Source: a virus
DNA length: 64,000 nt
Direction: 5' to 3' (one strand)
IMG/VR virus record: IMGVR_UViG_3300021962_006154
Coordinates: 1-64,000 of that record
Positions 16,727 through 26,063 of this stretch are shown piece after piece. A program made the position numbers and the translations under genes. Every line of letters begins with the position of its first letter. The first letter of the stretch is position 1. The notes beneath the pieces were generated by a model. That model saw only the letters and a program-made list of their open reading frames with translations. It searched no databases and had not been told where the DNA came from.

Positions 16727-17439
16727 AGTTATATTACATATGTGATACAGAATTTCATGATATGCGTGATAACTTTATCAACAGTCTAAAAGATAAAGAT
16801 AATTTCACAATTGTAGACATATCAATAGACACACCGAGGTTTGACACAGAATGTCCAGAACATCTCAAGAATGGCGGGGGTATAGATATATGGAAATTGA
16901 GACTATCTTACATCATTGATATAATCAAAAAGTCTGATCCCAACGAATATTTTATATTTTCAGATGTGGATATTGTGTTTTACAAACCATTACTACCAGC
17001 ACTTAACAAAATAATCAAAGATCAAGATGTATTGTTTTTGAGAGAGTTTTACGACGATCAAGACAAACAAAGAACTCAAGAATATTACGATGCTAATGAA
17101 ATTCCGTATAAAACACAAGATGGAAATATAAACTTTGGATTCAACGTGATTAAAGCGTGTGAGCAAACACACAAGTTTTTTTCAGACATACTTGAATCGG
17201 TCAAAGAAACTGGTGTGTGGGAACAAGCATTGATCAATACAGTTTTATATTCACAACACAATTATGATTTGCAATGGGAATTACTTCCACCAGAATTTTT
17301 CTCAACATCGGTTGGATTACATCATATACACAAAGAAATAAAAGAAGTTGTGTTATACCATGCAAATTGTGCAATTAAGAAAGAAACAAAATACTCATAC
17401 ATGCACCATATAAACAACGTTATTAACCAACGTTTGTAA
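16723..17439 (+). CDS. GT-A glycosyltransferase-like protein (tandem copy 2)
   Basis: This 238-residue paralogue of the preceding gene has GGGIDIW at 51-57, YFIFSDVDIVFYKP with DVD at 81-83, INFGFNVIKAC and YHANCAIKKE. The two copies have diverged in the central acceptor-side region (here DQDKQRTQEYYDANEIP), which suggests different acceptors. It overlaps the upstream gene by four bases. At the 3' end it overlaps the convergent UDP-galactopyranose mutase gene by 17 bases. Confidence 0.75.
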   Translation: MKLYYICDTEFHDMRDNFINSLKDKDNFTIVDISIDTPRFDTECPEHLKNGGGIDIWKLRLSYIIDIIKKSDPNEYFIFSDVDIVFYKPLLPALNKIIKDQDVLFLREFYDDQDKQRTQEYYDANEIPYKTQDGNINFGFNVIKACEQTHKFFSDILESVKETGVWEQALINTVLYSQHNYDLQWELLPPEFFSTSVGLHHIHKEIKEVVLYHANCAIKKETKYSYMHHINNVINQRL

Positions 17440-18517
17440 ACTTGTGCATTGCTTGTCCAATCGCTTGATGCATATCAAAATACTGATAACATGCTAGTCT
17501 TCCACCCAATATCATATTTGGAAAATGTTCCACACACTGGTTCTTATAGTGAGTGTATAGACTATGATTTTGTTCATTATTGATTGGATAATACTTTTCC
17601 AATGATCTGTTCCACGTTTGAGGATATTCACGGGTAATAAATGTAGTATCTGATTCTGTTTGTTCAAAATGTTTATGTTCTATAATACGTGTAAATGGAA
17701 CATCTAACGACGTATAATTCACTACAGCATTACCTTGATAATCTGATTCCCATACTTCTGAATGTTCGAATTTAAGACTTCTGTATTCAAGTTCTCCTTT
17801 ACTGTAATTAAACAGTTCGTCGAGAGCTCCTGTATATACTACTTTGTTCGCTTTATTTGACCAGTAATCGACATCTTGTAAAAAGTCCACTCCCATTTCT
17901 ACTGGAGTATCACCAATCATGTTTTTTATCATTTGTGTATAACCACCAATAGGAATTCCTTGATATCTGTCATAATAGTAATTGTCATCATAAGTTAGTC
18001 TTATTGGTAACCTTTTTATGATGAATGTCGGTAGATCTTTAGGATCTCTACCCCATTGTTTTGTAGTATACCCTTTTATAAAAATATTATACAACTCTTC
18101 GCCTACTTGACTCAATACCCACTCTTCCAAGTTTTGCGGATTATCAATTTTAACTCGCACCGAATCTAATTTTTGTTTTGCTTCAGTTGGAGTCTTACAT
18201 CCCCACAACTGGTAAAGGGTAAACAAATTAATTGGGAAAGAATAGAGTTCATTGTTGTATCTCACTTTTGGTCGATTAACAAAACCATTGAACGTCGCAA
18301 ACTTGTTCACATAATCCCATATTTCTTTATTGGACGTATGAAAGATGTGGGGACCATACATGTGAACATTAATATCACGACGTTTCTCGGTATAACAATT
18401 ACCAGCAACGTGATTTCTTTTTTCAAGTATTAAACATGACTTGCCTGATTCTTTTGCAAGATTAGCAAATGTAGCACCAAACAAACCACTACCAACAATC
18501 AAATAATCATATTTCAT
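17423..18517 (-). CDS. glf: UDP-galactopyranose mutase
   Basis: This 364-residue flavoenzyme interconverts UDP-galactopyranose and UDP-galactofuranose, the donor for galactofuranose in bacterial surface glycans. The FAD-binding DYLIVGSGLFGATFA is at the N-terminus. It is followed by ILEKRNHVAGNCYT, the family signature YGPHIFHTSNKEIWDYVNKF, SFPINLFTLYQLW, the substrate-site IFIKGYTTKQWGRDPKDLP and PIGGYTQM, and a C-terminal GGRLACYQYFDMHQAIGQA. The length is normal for the family. The start overlaps the upstream glycosyltransferase by 11 bases. It implies that one of the neighbouring transferases uses UDP-Galf. Confidence 0.95.
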   Translation of the reverse strand: MKYDYLIVGSGLFGATFANLAKESGKSCLILEKRNHVAGNCYTEKRRDINVHMYGPHIFHTSNKEIWDYVNKFATFNGFVNRPKVRYNNELYSFPINLFTLYQLWGCKTPTEAKQKLDSVRVKIDNPQNLEEWVLSQVGEELYNIFIKGYTTKQWGRDPKDLPTFIIKRLPIRLTYDDNYYYDRYQGIPIGGYTQMIKNMIGDTPVEMGVDFLQDVDYWSNKANKVVYTGALDELFNYSKGELEYRSLKFEHSEVWESDYQGNAVVNYTSLDVPFTRIIEHKHFEQTESDTTFITREYPQTWNRSLEKYYPINNEQNHSLYTHYKNQCVEHFPNMILGGRLACYQYFDMHQAIGQAMHKFTNVG

Positions 18518-19259
18518 TAAACTTGTATTCTATCCTTTCTGAAAATATAGGTGGCATATAATTGGTAAATTCGTGACTCTTGTATATTTCTTCATTGTAG
18601 GATGCACCTAATACTCCTATATGATTTAGTCTTGAAAGTCTTGGGGTCACCGTTTTGATTTTATCCAAATAGTGAGGCAAAAGATGTTCAGAGAAACACC
18701 ATTGATGTGGCCACTTCTTCATACAATCAAACCACATTTTACGTGTGCATAAGTAACCCCATGTAGCAAAGTATACCATACCTGTTCTAATTGGATGAAA
18801 GTTCGACTTAACTTCTAGTATATCCTTACCGTCATCATTTTGTGGTGGGTCAACCAAATTATCTTTGTTTAAATACGTCAGTATAGTATTGTTGTCATAA
18901 TACTGTGAGTTGACATAAAACTTGGTGATGTCATACATATCATTCGACATCAAACAATCGTCTTCGGTATAAATTACGTGTTCTAGCCCAAGTATTTCAA
19001 AACTGTAATACAATGTCATATATTGATTCAACAATAACCCGTATTTGTATGGGTTGACCATGATACGAATATTTGGATACAGTCGTAACTTTGTGAGTAA
19101 GTCAAAATTCATTACATCAGGTTCGACCATAAACACAAAGTTCATTTTGTCAAAATCACGTTGGGCCAAACATGACTTTATGTATGTCTCAAAATATTCA
19201 AGTCGATGTGGTTTACCCAAATAAACAGGAGCAACTATTGTAACCTCATTCATACTCAT
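18507..19259 (-). CDS. Glycosyltransferase-like protein (GT-A, EDD motif)
   Basis: This protein of about 250 residues starts with NEVTIVAPVYLGKPHRLEYF, a GT2-like first strand and helix. The metal-site segment is HVIYTEDDCLMSNDMYD, and a later RTGMVYFATWGYLCTRKMWFD resembles acceptor-side motifs. I use the ATG at 19259, or possibly 19253. The longer frame up to 19310 would overlap the divergent gene starting at 19270. The gene directly precedes glf on the same strand, so it is a candidate galactofuranosyltransferase. That is inference only. Confidence 0.7.
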   Translation of the reverse strand: MSMNEVTIVAPVYLGKPHRLEYFETYIKSCLAQRDFDKMNFVFMVEPDVMNFDLLTKLRLYPNIRIMVNPYKYGLLLNQYMTLYYSFEILGLEHVIYTEDDCLMSNDMYDITKFYVNSQYYDNNTILTYLNKDNLVDPPQNDDGKDILEVKSNFHPIRTGMVYFATWGYLCTRKMWFDCMKKWPHQWCFSEHLLPHYLDKIKTVTPRLSRLNHIGVLGASYNEEIYKSHEFTNYMPPIFSERIEYKFNEI

Positions 19260-19269
19260 ATATATTGAC

Positions 19270-20094
19270 ATGAAGTTGGTTACATTTATAAATCTGGCAT
19301 ACACGGACATCTGTCATAATTTATACTTACAATTGAAAAAGTTCTCCCGTCACACCGACTTAATTATATTTTGCACGGATGAATTAACATACAAATCTAT
19401 AAGTTCTAAAAACTTAGACTGTGATATCAGAAAGTTCAAACCAATGTTGTTCGAAAGTATATCAGAAAGACTCAATCCACATTTAGATAATAAAGATTTA
19501 GCCGCAACATATAAATCGAGTAACTCATATGCTGTATATCAGTTTATAAAACACGATGTGGTGTTTCAAACATTATTACAAAATGACCGTGTATGTTTGT
19601 TGGATGCTGATATGATTGTATTTGAAGATTTTATTGATGAACTCATATACTGGACTGATTATGAAGGTAAGTTTCATCATAATGGACCTGCTTTGTTTGG
19701 ATTTAAATATTACCTTCAAATAAGAACTGCGACAAGCTTGAATCATCCAGAGTCATTATATCAGTGGGTGGGTAAAGAACAAATCATAAACACAGGATTT
19801 ATGTATGTTCGACAATCAGATATTACATTAGACCATATAAACAACTATACTAAACTATTTTTTCCACACTTCGACGCGTTAAACAATTTGGATGAAAATA
19901 TCATGACCGAATACTTCAGACAAACCAATCTCAATATCACATCGATAAAAGATCAATTGAATTTATTGAGTGATGTTGGAGTTAATTATACACACGATCA
20001 AGTATTGAAACTAAGACCCAAAACTTATCATCCTACGTTCACAAGTAACAAAATACAGTTTATGAAAGACTGTAATCAGTGGTTTGTAGAATAA
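19270..20094 (+). CDS. GT-A glycosyltransferase-like protein
   Basis: This 274-residue protein has a GT8/GT77-like nucleotide-sugar-transferase layout. Strand VTFINLAYTDICHNLYLQLKKF comes first, an AxTYKSSNSYAVYQFIKHDVV helix follows, then NDRVCLLDADMIVFEDF with DAD at 112-114, and IINTGFMYVRQSD. It is the only plus-strand gene among leftward genes here and starts 10 bases from the divergent transferase, leaving almost no promoter space. It overlaps the convergent DUF3431-like gene by 19 bases. Confidence 0.7.
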   Translation: MKLVTFINLAYTDICHNLYLQLKKFSRHTDLIIFCTDELTYKSISSKNLDCDIRKFKPMLFESISERLNPHLDNKDLAATYKSSNSYAVYQFIKHDVVFQTLLQNDRVCLLDADMIVFEDFIDELIYWTDYEGKFHHNGPALFGFKYYLQIRTATSLNHPESLYQWVGKEQIINTGFMYVRQSDITLDHINNYTKLFFPHFDALNNLDENIMTEYFRQTNLNITSIKDQLNLLSDVGVNYTHDQVLKLRPKTYHPTFTSNKIQFMKDCNQWFVE

Positions 20095-20654
20095 CTCCAA
20101 ATCAGCGGCCACAATCGTTCATATACCCAAGGAGTTGTAGGTAGATTATCTGTAAACACTTTGTAGGCATGTATCCACCACTCTAAACTCTTGGATGTAA
20201 TCTTGTGTCTTGGAACAATATATTGCGCTCCAGCAGAAAACGTGAACGTTGTGCTTTTGTCAAAGTCACAATTCTCAAATAATAGTTTTGATATCTTTAT
20301 CATTGGTAGAAAACAACCATGTCCAGGTCCACCGTCATAGTTTTTTGTAACTGGACCCCAATTGCTTCCCAACCACACAACGTCTTCGACATTTCTATTT
20401 TCTTCTAAGAGTTTCAAAAGATCCCAACAGTGGTCAAATGGATCGCCTTGTAGAAAAACAAGTTCATCACTTAGGTTATGATAGTTGTTGACGATGTGAT
20501 ACAACATACTGTCCGCCTCACGACCTACGTTTGGTAACTCTTTGAACTCATATGGTAGTAAGGGAAAACCTTTGTTATAAATGACCACATCGTCTTTGAT
20601 GTTGTCAATCCAACTCAAATTTTCATCATATCTTGTTACTACCAAAGTTCTCAT
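20076..20654 (-). CDS. DUF3431-like protein
   Basis: This 192-residue protein matches the DUF3431 pattern. It has LVVTRYDENLSWI, then VVIYNKG, then LPNVGREADSMLYHIVNNY, then LVFLQGDPFDHC, FSAGAQYIVPRHKI and PWVYERLWPLIW. Proteins of this family occur in fungi, bacteria and phages, often near glycosyltransferases, and are thought to be carbohydrate-related, with no proven reaction. The NVGREA and LQGDPFDH motifs suggest a small GT-A-like fold with a metal site. It is the last gene of the long leftward run that starts at 33612. Confidence 0.75.
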   Translation of the reverse strand: MRTLVVTRYDENLSWIDNIKDDVVIYNKGFPLLPYEFKELPNVGREADSMLYHIVNNYHNLSDELVFLQGDPFDHCWDLLKLLEENRNVEDVVWLGSNWGPVTKNYDGGPGHGCFLPMIKISKLLFENCDFDKSTTFTFSAGAQYIVPRHKITSKSLEWWIHAYKVFTDNLPTTPWVYERLWPLIWSYSTNH

Positions 20655-20718
20655 TTATATTCAAATAACACGGAGTATATACCCTCTCGTAATTTATCTT
20701 CAAGTTTACCTTTATAAT

Positions 20719-21612
20719 TTAGTGAATAATAAATGGTTGACTCTTGAATCTTTCTACAAACATGGATTTATCAATACTCATCTTGACTGCGGAACAATCG
20801 TTTAAACCACCATAAATGTGAATTGATTTATCGTCGGTCACCACATTCATTGGAAAAATCACTTCATACTTGATAGCATTTCTGTGTGTGGTATTTCTCC
20901 AAGACCACAGGCGATTCAATACATAAGAACTTGAATAGTTTCGATCAGACACCAACAGTGGATTTATGCAATATCCAACTGGTGTTAGGTCGTTCTTTAC
21001 TTTCATAAGTCCCACAAAGTATTTCATGAGTGCAGGTCCATAATAAACATAACTGTGATACAACAAAAACTTTTCTCCATGAACATCAAATACGTTAGTG
21101 CTTAGTCCTGGATTACCATACTTTTCAATCCATGGTTTCCAATTGATGTTCTTGACAAATACCTGTTGTTCAGAAGAATCCATAATCGTATATGGATTAA
21201 CGTGATAAATTATGTAGTTGTTATAAAACTGCCAGTGTTTTTCAAAGTGTGCTTTTCTAGTTGCATAATGATACAACTTCTTGGTTTCGATATTGTATTT
21301 CTTGAAATGAACACCTTCAAGTTTAGCAAGATCTTCAATATCAAATTTGGCAACACATACACTGATATGTTTGTCGTCTATCCAACGTGCGTCCTCAAAA
21401 CTATAGTGATATTCTTCATCCGCATAATTTTGTAATAATACGACCCCATCTTGGTCTACGATATCACAAGCATGAAAGTCTCTACTCAGTTTATGTTCTT
21501 TACGAAATATCGTTTTACCATTCAAATGAGAACAATTAAAATAATTGTTGGTCCCATCAAACTGTTTCAACATCTCTACGTTAAGTTCGTCAAAAGTAAA
21601 AATTGGATTCAT
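20719..21612 (-). CDS. GH130/GH43-like beta-propeller protein
   Basis: This 297-residue protein has repeated short strands and the signature order of five-bladed sugar-active propellers. It has FEDARWIDDKHISV, KHWQFYNNYIIYHVNP, NVFDVHGEKFLLYHSYVYY, and a final VIFPMNVVTDDKSIHIYGGLNDCSAV. In GH130 enzymes the equivalents are ED-R, K-NW-P, YH and VFP..G......YG..D, which bind mannosides and act as phosphorylases or hydrolases. The mapping here is by eye. It could trim or bind a glycan made by the surrounding transferases. It is separated from its neighbours by 2 and 64 bases. Confidence 0.5.
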   Translation of the reverse strand: MNPIFTFDELNVEMLKQFDGTNNYFNCSHLNGKTIFRKEHKLSRDFHACDIVDQDGVVLLQNYADEEYHYSFEDARWIDDKHISVCVAKFDIEDLAKLEGVHFKKYNIETKKLYHYATRKAHFEKHWQFYNNYIIYHVNPYTIMDSSEQQVFVKNINWKPWIEKYGNPGLSTNVFDVHGEKFLLYHSYVYYGPALMKYFVGLMKVKNDLTPVGYCINPLLVSDRNYSSSYVLNRLWSWRNTTHRNAIKYEVIFPMNVVTDDKSIHIYGGLNDCSAVKMSIDKSMFVERFKSQPFIIH

Positions 21613-21614
21613 AT

Positions 21615-22745
21615 TCAGTTTAGTCTATGGTGTTTATGAACGTATCGATATGTAAATTTGACAAATTTATTCAAATCGAACTCCAAATTGATTCGTCCAT
21701 AACCATAATACTGTATCAATAATAATATATAGTTTTTCAACGCTTTTCTGTGCTTTATATATTGTTCATTACCCAACAATTCAATATACTTTTGCTTGAA
21801 AGTTTGTATCAATGCCATACCTAGTATATACGTTGATAAATGATGAACAAAAGGTGACCAGTCCTTTGATTTCATGATACGATCATAATAAACTTTTCTA
21901 TTGGTCTTATCATTAAACTCAAGATATTGAAACAAAGCACCATTGAAGTAATGAACGTATTTATCCAGTTGACTATGTTTATCGTAAAATTCTTGTGTTT
22001 TACTTAACCCTTGAAACCACCAGTAATCAAAAGAATTTTCTTCATAAAAATGTATCTTGATGTTGGGGTTCAAATAACACATTAATGAGAAAAATTCAAA
22101 TGTATCAAAGCTAACCTCTCGTTTGAAGTTTAAATAAGTAGGCAATAACTGTGGTCTAAAATCGATTCCATTTTCTAACTTAACATAGTCTACAGACATC
22201 CAATCCCAATGTTGTTTTATAGACTTATTAACAAATAATACACTTTCTTTGCCGGGACCAGGAACATCTGGAACACATGAAAACAAACGAATCTTTTCAA
22301 ATACATCACAGTTGTTTGGAGTAACACGATTCATACCACATACAACATGAACGTCGTTGAGTTTGTCAAACCAATTGTAAAACAATTCTCTATCAAATAC
22401 AAAAGCGTCTTCTTCAAATATGACTATATTTTGTTCTTCAGATAAAAACAAAATTGAGTCCATACAAAAACCATGGGTAGCCCATAAAGGTGTTCCCCAC
22501 CATGCTTTGTAATGTGCTTCAATTACAACAATCTCTTTGAATAAATGTTCGTATGAACGTATCACTTTATAGGATACGTCATAGATATACTGCAATTGTT
22601 CCGCAGAAATGTATTCTCGTTGTGGATTAAGACAAATGTAAAGTTTGTATTGTGGACACAACTTACTAAGTCTATCCAACGATGCGATCAATGTAAGAGG
22701 GTTACCGAGAGTAGTAAGCCCCACTGCTCTAGAACCGTCATTCAT
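21615..22745 (-). CDS. Glycosyltransferase-like protein (EED family, copy 1)
   Basis: This 376-residue protein starts RAVGLTTLGNPLTLIASL, has THGFCMDSILFLSEEQNIVIFEEDAFVF with EED at 111-113, and GPGKESVLFVNKSI. SFDTFEFFSLMCYLN and YIHYFNGALFQYLE-type blocks follow, then a helical C-terminal third. The same blocks appear in the same order in the gene at 23932, so the two are paralogues flanking two methyltransferase-like genes. The family name is unknown to me. A GT-A donor domain is inferred from the acidic strand end and the context. Confidence 0.6.
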   Translation of the reverse strand: MNDGSRAVGLTTLGNPLTLIASLDRLSKLCPQYKLYICLNPQREYISAEQLQYIYDVSYKVIRSYEHLFKEIVVIEAHYKAWWGTPLWATHGFCMDSILFLSEEQNIVIFEEDAFVFDRELFYNWFDKLNDVHVVCGMNRVTPNNCDVFEKIRLFSCVPDVPGPGKESVLFVNKSIKQHWDWMSVDYVKLENGIDFRPQLLPTYLNFKREVSFDTFEFFSLMCYLNPNIKIHFYEENSFDYWWFQGLSKTQEFYDKHSQLDKYVHYFNGALFQYLEFNDKTNRKVYYDRIMKSKDWSPFVHHLSTYILGMALIQTFKQKYIELLGNEQYIKHRKALKNYILLLIQYYGYGRINLEFDLNKFVKFTYRYVHKHHRLN

Positions 22746-23248
22746 CTATACTGAAATATTGTCGATTCGTTTTCTAGACTTTCTGCAACAACCGTTTGAT
22801 CAGGTCTCTTGATTTTATATGGAAATAGTCCAAGATCACCTTGAACATAAAGTTGTCTCTTGTCCTCTTCACCACCCCAAAGTTTTGCTCTTTGACAAAT
22901 ACCTTCTGGACAAATTCCGTCTTTTGGTGCTGGTAAAAAATACGGCCAAAATTTTGCTTTATTAGCAACTATAATTTCATGATACCCTCTGGGTCTAACA
23001 GAATAATTTAAAACGGATAGTATAGATTCTGCAGTTGACCAATCTTCGATGTTCAAAAAGAAGATGTCGAACTCATAGCTGTTAAGTTTGGTTATATCGG
23101 TCTCGACATGAATATGTTTAAAAATCTGTGTCCACATTTGTGAAGACAGTTTGCCTGTGGTGTTATATTCCAAAACCACAAGATTTTCAACATCTTTGTA
23201 GTTGGCGTAGATCTTATATAGATCAAAGAATAATCTTGGACTGTTCAT
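22742..23248 (-). CDS. Hypothetical protein, possibly degenerate methyltransferase fold
   Basis: This 168-residue protein has a Rossmann-like alternation: NLVVLEYNTTGKLSSQMW, then IHVETDITKL, then YEFDIFFLNIEDWSTAES, then YHEIIVANK. It lacks the GxGxG of SAM enzymes. The last third contains two cysteines in GICPEGICQRAKLWGGEEDKRQ and no known motif. It overlaps the upstream methyltransferase by 26 bases and the downstream transferase by four. It may act with the neighbouring methyltransferase or be a diverged copy. I do not assign a function. Confidence 0.5.
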   Translation of the reverse strand: MNSPRLFFDLYKIYANYKDVENLVVLEYNTTGKLSSQMWTQIFKHIHVETDITKLNSYEFDIFFLNIEDWSTAESILSVLNYSVRPRGYHEIIVANKAKFWPYFLPAPKDGICPEGICQRAKLWGGEEDKRQLYVQGDLGLFPYKIKRPDQTVVAESLENESTIFQYR

Positions 23249-23915
23249 TTTTTTTGTAACAAATTGTTAATGATGGATAGTTTTCTATCACAAAGAAATC
23301 ATAAAGTCTAGTCAATTCTTCTTTTTCTAGAATTGGAGCAATAGGAACACAGTTGTAGTCAATCATCCATGGAACGTTATCTCGGGACTTACTACCACCT
23401 TCAAATATGATAATACCGTCGTCTTTCATCTTTGAATTATACTCCAACAACAGTTTTTCAACTTTGTCGCCTGTGTTTGAAATATCGATGTGAAGAATAT
23501 CAATTGACTTGTCATCAAACTTAAGATCCAAGTCTAATGCATCTCCTTTGTGAAGATACACACATTTGTCCATACCCCAATGTTCCAACTTAGATTTGAT
23601 GTCATCGTATCTAGCGTGATGGTATGGATAGTCTTCAAATAAATCAATTGCAATGATCTTACCTTTTCTGTTTTCAACACATCCTCTTGCAAAACTGAAT
23701 AGAGAATAACCTTCTAAAATTCCCATCTCAACAATAAGATCTGGCTTTTTGTTTAATACCAACTGATAAAACTTGACCCAATAGTTATGTTTTTGATATG
23801 ACGATTTTAGAGACTTGATGAAGGTAAAGAACATTGTAGCGAATGCAGAGGCACTTGCACTTACAGCATATTCTTTGTAATCAAAAATTAAATTCAAGAT
23901 ATAATTTGCTTCCAT
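23223..23915 (-). CDS. Class I SAM-dependent methyltransferase
   Basis: This protein of about 230 residues has motif I in DLIVEMGILEGYSLFSFARG and acidic ribose-binding residues in IIAIDLFEDYP. It also has GDALDLDL, IDILHIDISNTGDKVEKLL and DDGIIIFEGGSKSRD. This is the arrangement of small sugar or glycan O-methyltransferases. I take the ATG at 23915. A GTG at 23948 in frame would overlap the preceding gene by 17 bases. It lies between two paralogous transferase-like genes. The substrate is unknown. Confidence 0.75.
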   Translation of the reverse strand: MEANYILNLIFDYKEYAVSASASAFATMFFTFIKSLKSSYQKHNYWVKFYQLVLNKKPDLIVEMGILEGYSLFSFARGCVENRKGKIIAIDLFEDYPYHHARYDDIKSKLEHWGMDKCVYLHKGDALDLDLKFDDKSIDILHIDISNTGDKVEKLLLEYNSKMKDDGIIIFEGGSKSRDNVPWMIDYNCVPIAPILEKEELTRLYDFFVIENYPSLTICYKKNEQSKIIL

Positions 23916-23931
23916 AAAGATATATAGATTA

Positions 23932-25062
23932 TTATACAATCTCCTCACTCAAATAGTGAACTTTTCTTGAGTGTCTACAAGCAAATTTAAAATACAAGTG
24001 CATCTTGAATTTTTTCTTGATTGTATAATATCCAAAGTAATTGAACAACATCGTTATTGAGTTCTTTAACGACTTTTTGTGACGTTTATATTCTTCTATA
24101 CCACAAATTTCCACATACCTCTTCTTGATTGTTAACATAATAGAATAGTGGAGCAAGAATGTAGACATATGATACATAAACTGTCCGAAGTGAGGCGCTT
24201 CGTGCACCATATCATAGTAGAACTTTCTATTTCCTTTATCGTGGTAATCTAGATACTGAAATAACGCTCCGTTGAAATAATGAATGTATGGTGGTGGAGA
24301 AGCGTGCTTTCTGAAGAACTCATCTATGTTTCCTCGTCCTTCACTCACCCAATAGTCAAAGTTGTGTTCTTCATACACACTCTTCTTGATACTCTTGTTC
24401 ATCCAACAGTTTAAAGAAAAGAATTCGAATGTATCAAAGTGTATTTCCTCATTAAACTTTAATTCAAGGTGTGAATTTGGTTTATATACAAAATGATTTT
24501 CCCACTTAATATAATCAAAAGCAGGCCAATCATACAACTCTAGTATATCTCTTCTCACAAAGAATATACTTTCTTTACCAGGCATGTTTACAGCACCATG
24601 AAATATACCCAGTTTACTAAACAACTGACCAAAGTTGTTTGGATTTTGTGGAGCAACTACGCAATGTAAATGATTATCTTTTAGTTGATTGAACCAATTG
24701 TCAAACGTCACCTTATCAGTCAAGAAAGCATCTTCTTCAAAGAATACCATTTCATCTTCTGTGGTCAACGTAAATAATGTATCCAAACATAATCCGTGTG
24801 TCATCCAATCACGTGTGGTGTTTTCTATGATTAACACTTCAGAAAAAAACTTTTGATAGTATTGACAAATCTTATATGTTTGTTCAGTAAGATGTTTAAT
24901 ATTTTGTGGATTGTTACATTCTCTAGCAACGTTCAACATCACATATATTTTATACCCCTTACACAACCGTTTAAACTTTTCAAATGACGCAATAAGTGTC
25001 AGTGGATTTCCAATCGATGTCAAACCTACTGCTCTAGTTTTTTGTTTTATAACCTCACTCAT
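23932..25062 (-). CDS. Glycosyltransferase-like protein (EED family, copy 2)
   Basis: This 376-residue paralogue of the gene at 21615 shares RAVGLTSIGNPLTLIASFEKF, THGLCLDTLFTLTTEDEMVFFEEDAFLTD, PGKESIFFVRRDI, HFDTFEFFSLNCWMN and YIHYFNGALFQYLDYHDKGNRKFYYD. Both copies are the same length, so a recent gene duplication followed by divergence is likely. The acidic EED at a strand end fits a GT-A metal site. ATGA overlaps link it to the upstream gene. The sugar specificity is unknown. Confidence 0.6.
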   Translation of the reverse strand: MSEVIKQKTRAVGLTSIGNPLTLIASFEKFKRLCKGYKIYVMLNVARECNNPQNIKHLTEQTYKICQYYQKFFSEVLIIENTTRDWMTHGLCLDTLFTLTTEDEMVFFEEDAFLTDKVTFDNWFNQLKDNHLHCVVAPQNPNNFGQLFSKLGIFHGAVNMPGKESIFFVRRDILELYDWPAFDYIKWENHFVYKPNSHLELKFNEEIHFDTFEFFSLNCWMNKSIKKSVYEEHNFDYWVSEGRGNIDEFFRKHASPPPYIHYFNGALFQYLDYHDKGNRKFYYDMVHEAPHFGQFMYHMSTFLLHYSIMLTIKKRYVEICGIEEYKRHKKSLKNSITMLFNYFGYYTIKKKFKMHLYFKFACRHSRKVHYLSEEIV

Positions 25063-26063
25063 AACATATTAGTTCTATGAAATTCTTTAAATTGATTTTG
25101 GTAATCGTCAAACAGTTCTTTTGAGATACCTATATCTTCACGAATTCTGTCTATATAACTAGTATACTCAGAATAACTTGCATCAATTTCTATCAACTTT
25201 TCCAAAACAATTGTGAACCACGAAAGTAATCGTTGTGATTCTTGTCGATTGTAATGAACATGTGATGTATTTGACTTTACATATTCTATAGTTTTTATAG
25301 TTTCACCAAAGTTTCTAATGTGATAATATTCGCCTGATCTAGTAGCACCTTCATCGCATCTAGAATCGTCCGAGTTTTGATATTTATCAATAGTGTTATT
25401 TTCAAAATTGATCCACAAGTTGAACCTATAATCCTTCAACTCTTTAAACTTTACATGTGGATAGTGTTTTATAACGTTTCTGGAAAATATCTCCATGGAT
25501 TCGTGTGAATTATACTGTTCACTTTCACCACAATATGTCATCCAAAACTTTTTTGTGCATCCAAACAAAGTTGCAGCAAATCGGCCTCTGCCACCACGAA
25601 ATTCATTTGGCGCAAATATTGGAGATGTATACATGAAATTTCGATATTCATCTTCTGGAAAATGACCTTTTTGCCAAGTATGAAAATATGTGGGAGTTAT
25701 TGTGCAACCCCCATCTATGTTTGATACAACATCGTGTTGATCTAAATCATTGAATATACGAGTAAAAATACTGTGGTCGTATATCATCAAGTCACTGTCT
25801 AATATAATGAATTTATCGTCATCGTTTAACTTATCGATTGCGATTTGCAAATTTTCTTGATGACATGCACCGGTTGCTATATACTCAATAGTTTTGCCAT
25901 GTATATTTACTGTCTTACTTTTCCATGACATCAATGTTCCGACAAAAATGAAATTATCACATGGAAATCTAGATATTCTTGACAAAATATAATCATGCAA
26001 CATTTCGCCCAGTTTTCTATCACCATGAGAGTAACTTATAAATGGAATAATGATGTAATTCAT
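25059..26063 (-). CDS. GT-A glycosyltransferase-like protein (DSD motif)
   Basis: This 334-residue protein opens NYIIIPFISYSHGDRKLGEML. It has a nucleotide-sugar-type core ending in DDDKFIILDSDLMIYDH, with the DSD at 89-91. A Gly/Arg-rich loop (NEFRGGRGRFAATLFGCTKKFW) lies on the likely acceptor side, and the C-terminal 80 residues are helical. No closer family is recognised. It is joined by four-base overlaps to both neighbours in the leftward run. Confidence 0.65.
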   Translation of the reverse strand: MNYIIIPFISYSHGDRKLGEMLHDYILSRISRFPCDNFIFVGTLMSWKSKTVNIHGKTIEYIATGACHQENLQIAIDKLNDDDKFIILDSDLMIYDHSIFTRIFNDLDQHDVVSNIDGGCTITPTYFHTWQKGHFPEDEYRNFMYTSPIFAPNEFRGGRGRFAATLFGCTKKFWMTYCGESEQYNSHESMEIFSRNVIKHYPHVKFKELKDYRFNLWINFENNTIDKYQNSDDSRCDEGATRSGEYYHIRNFGETIKTIEYVKSNTSHVHYNRQESQRLLSWFTIVLEKLIEIDASYSEYTSYIDRIREDIGISKELFDDYQNQFKEFHRTNML

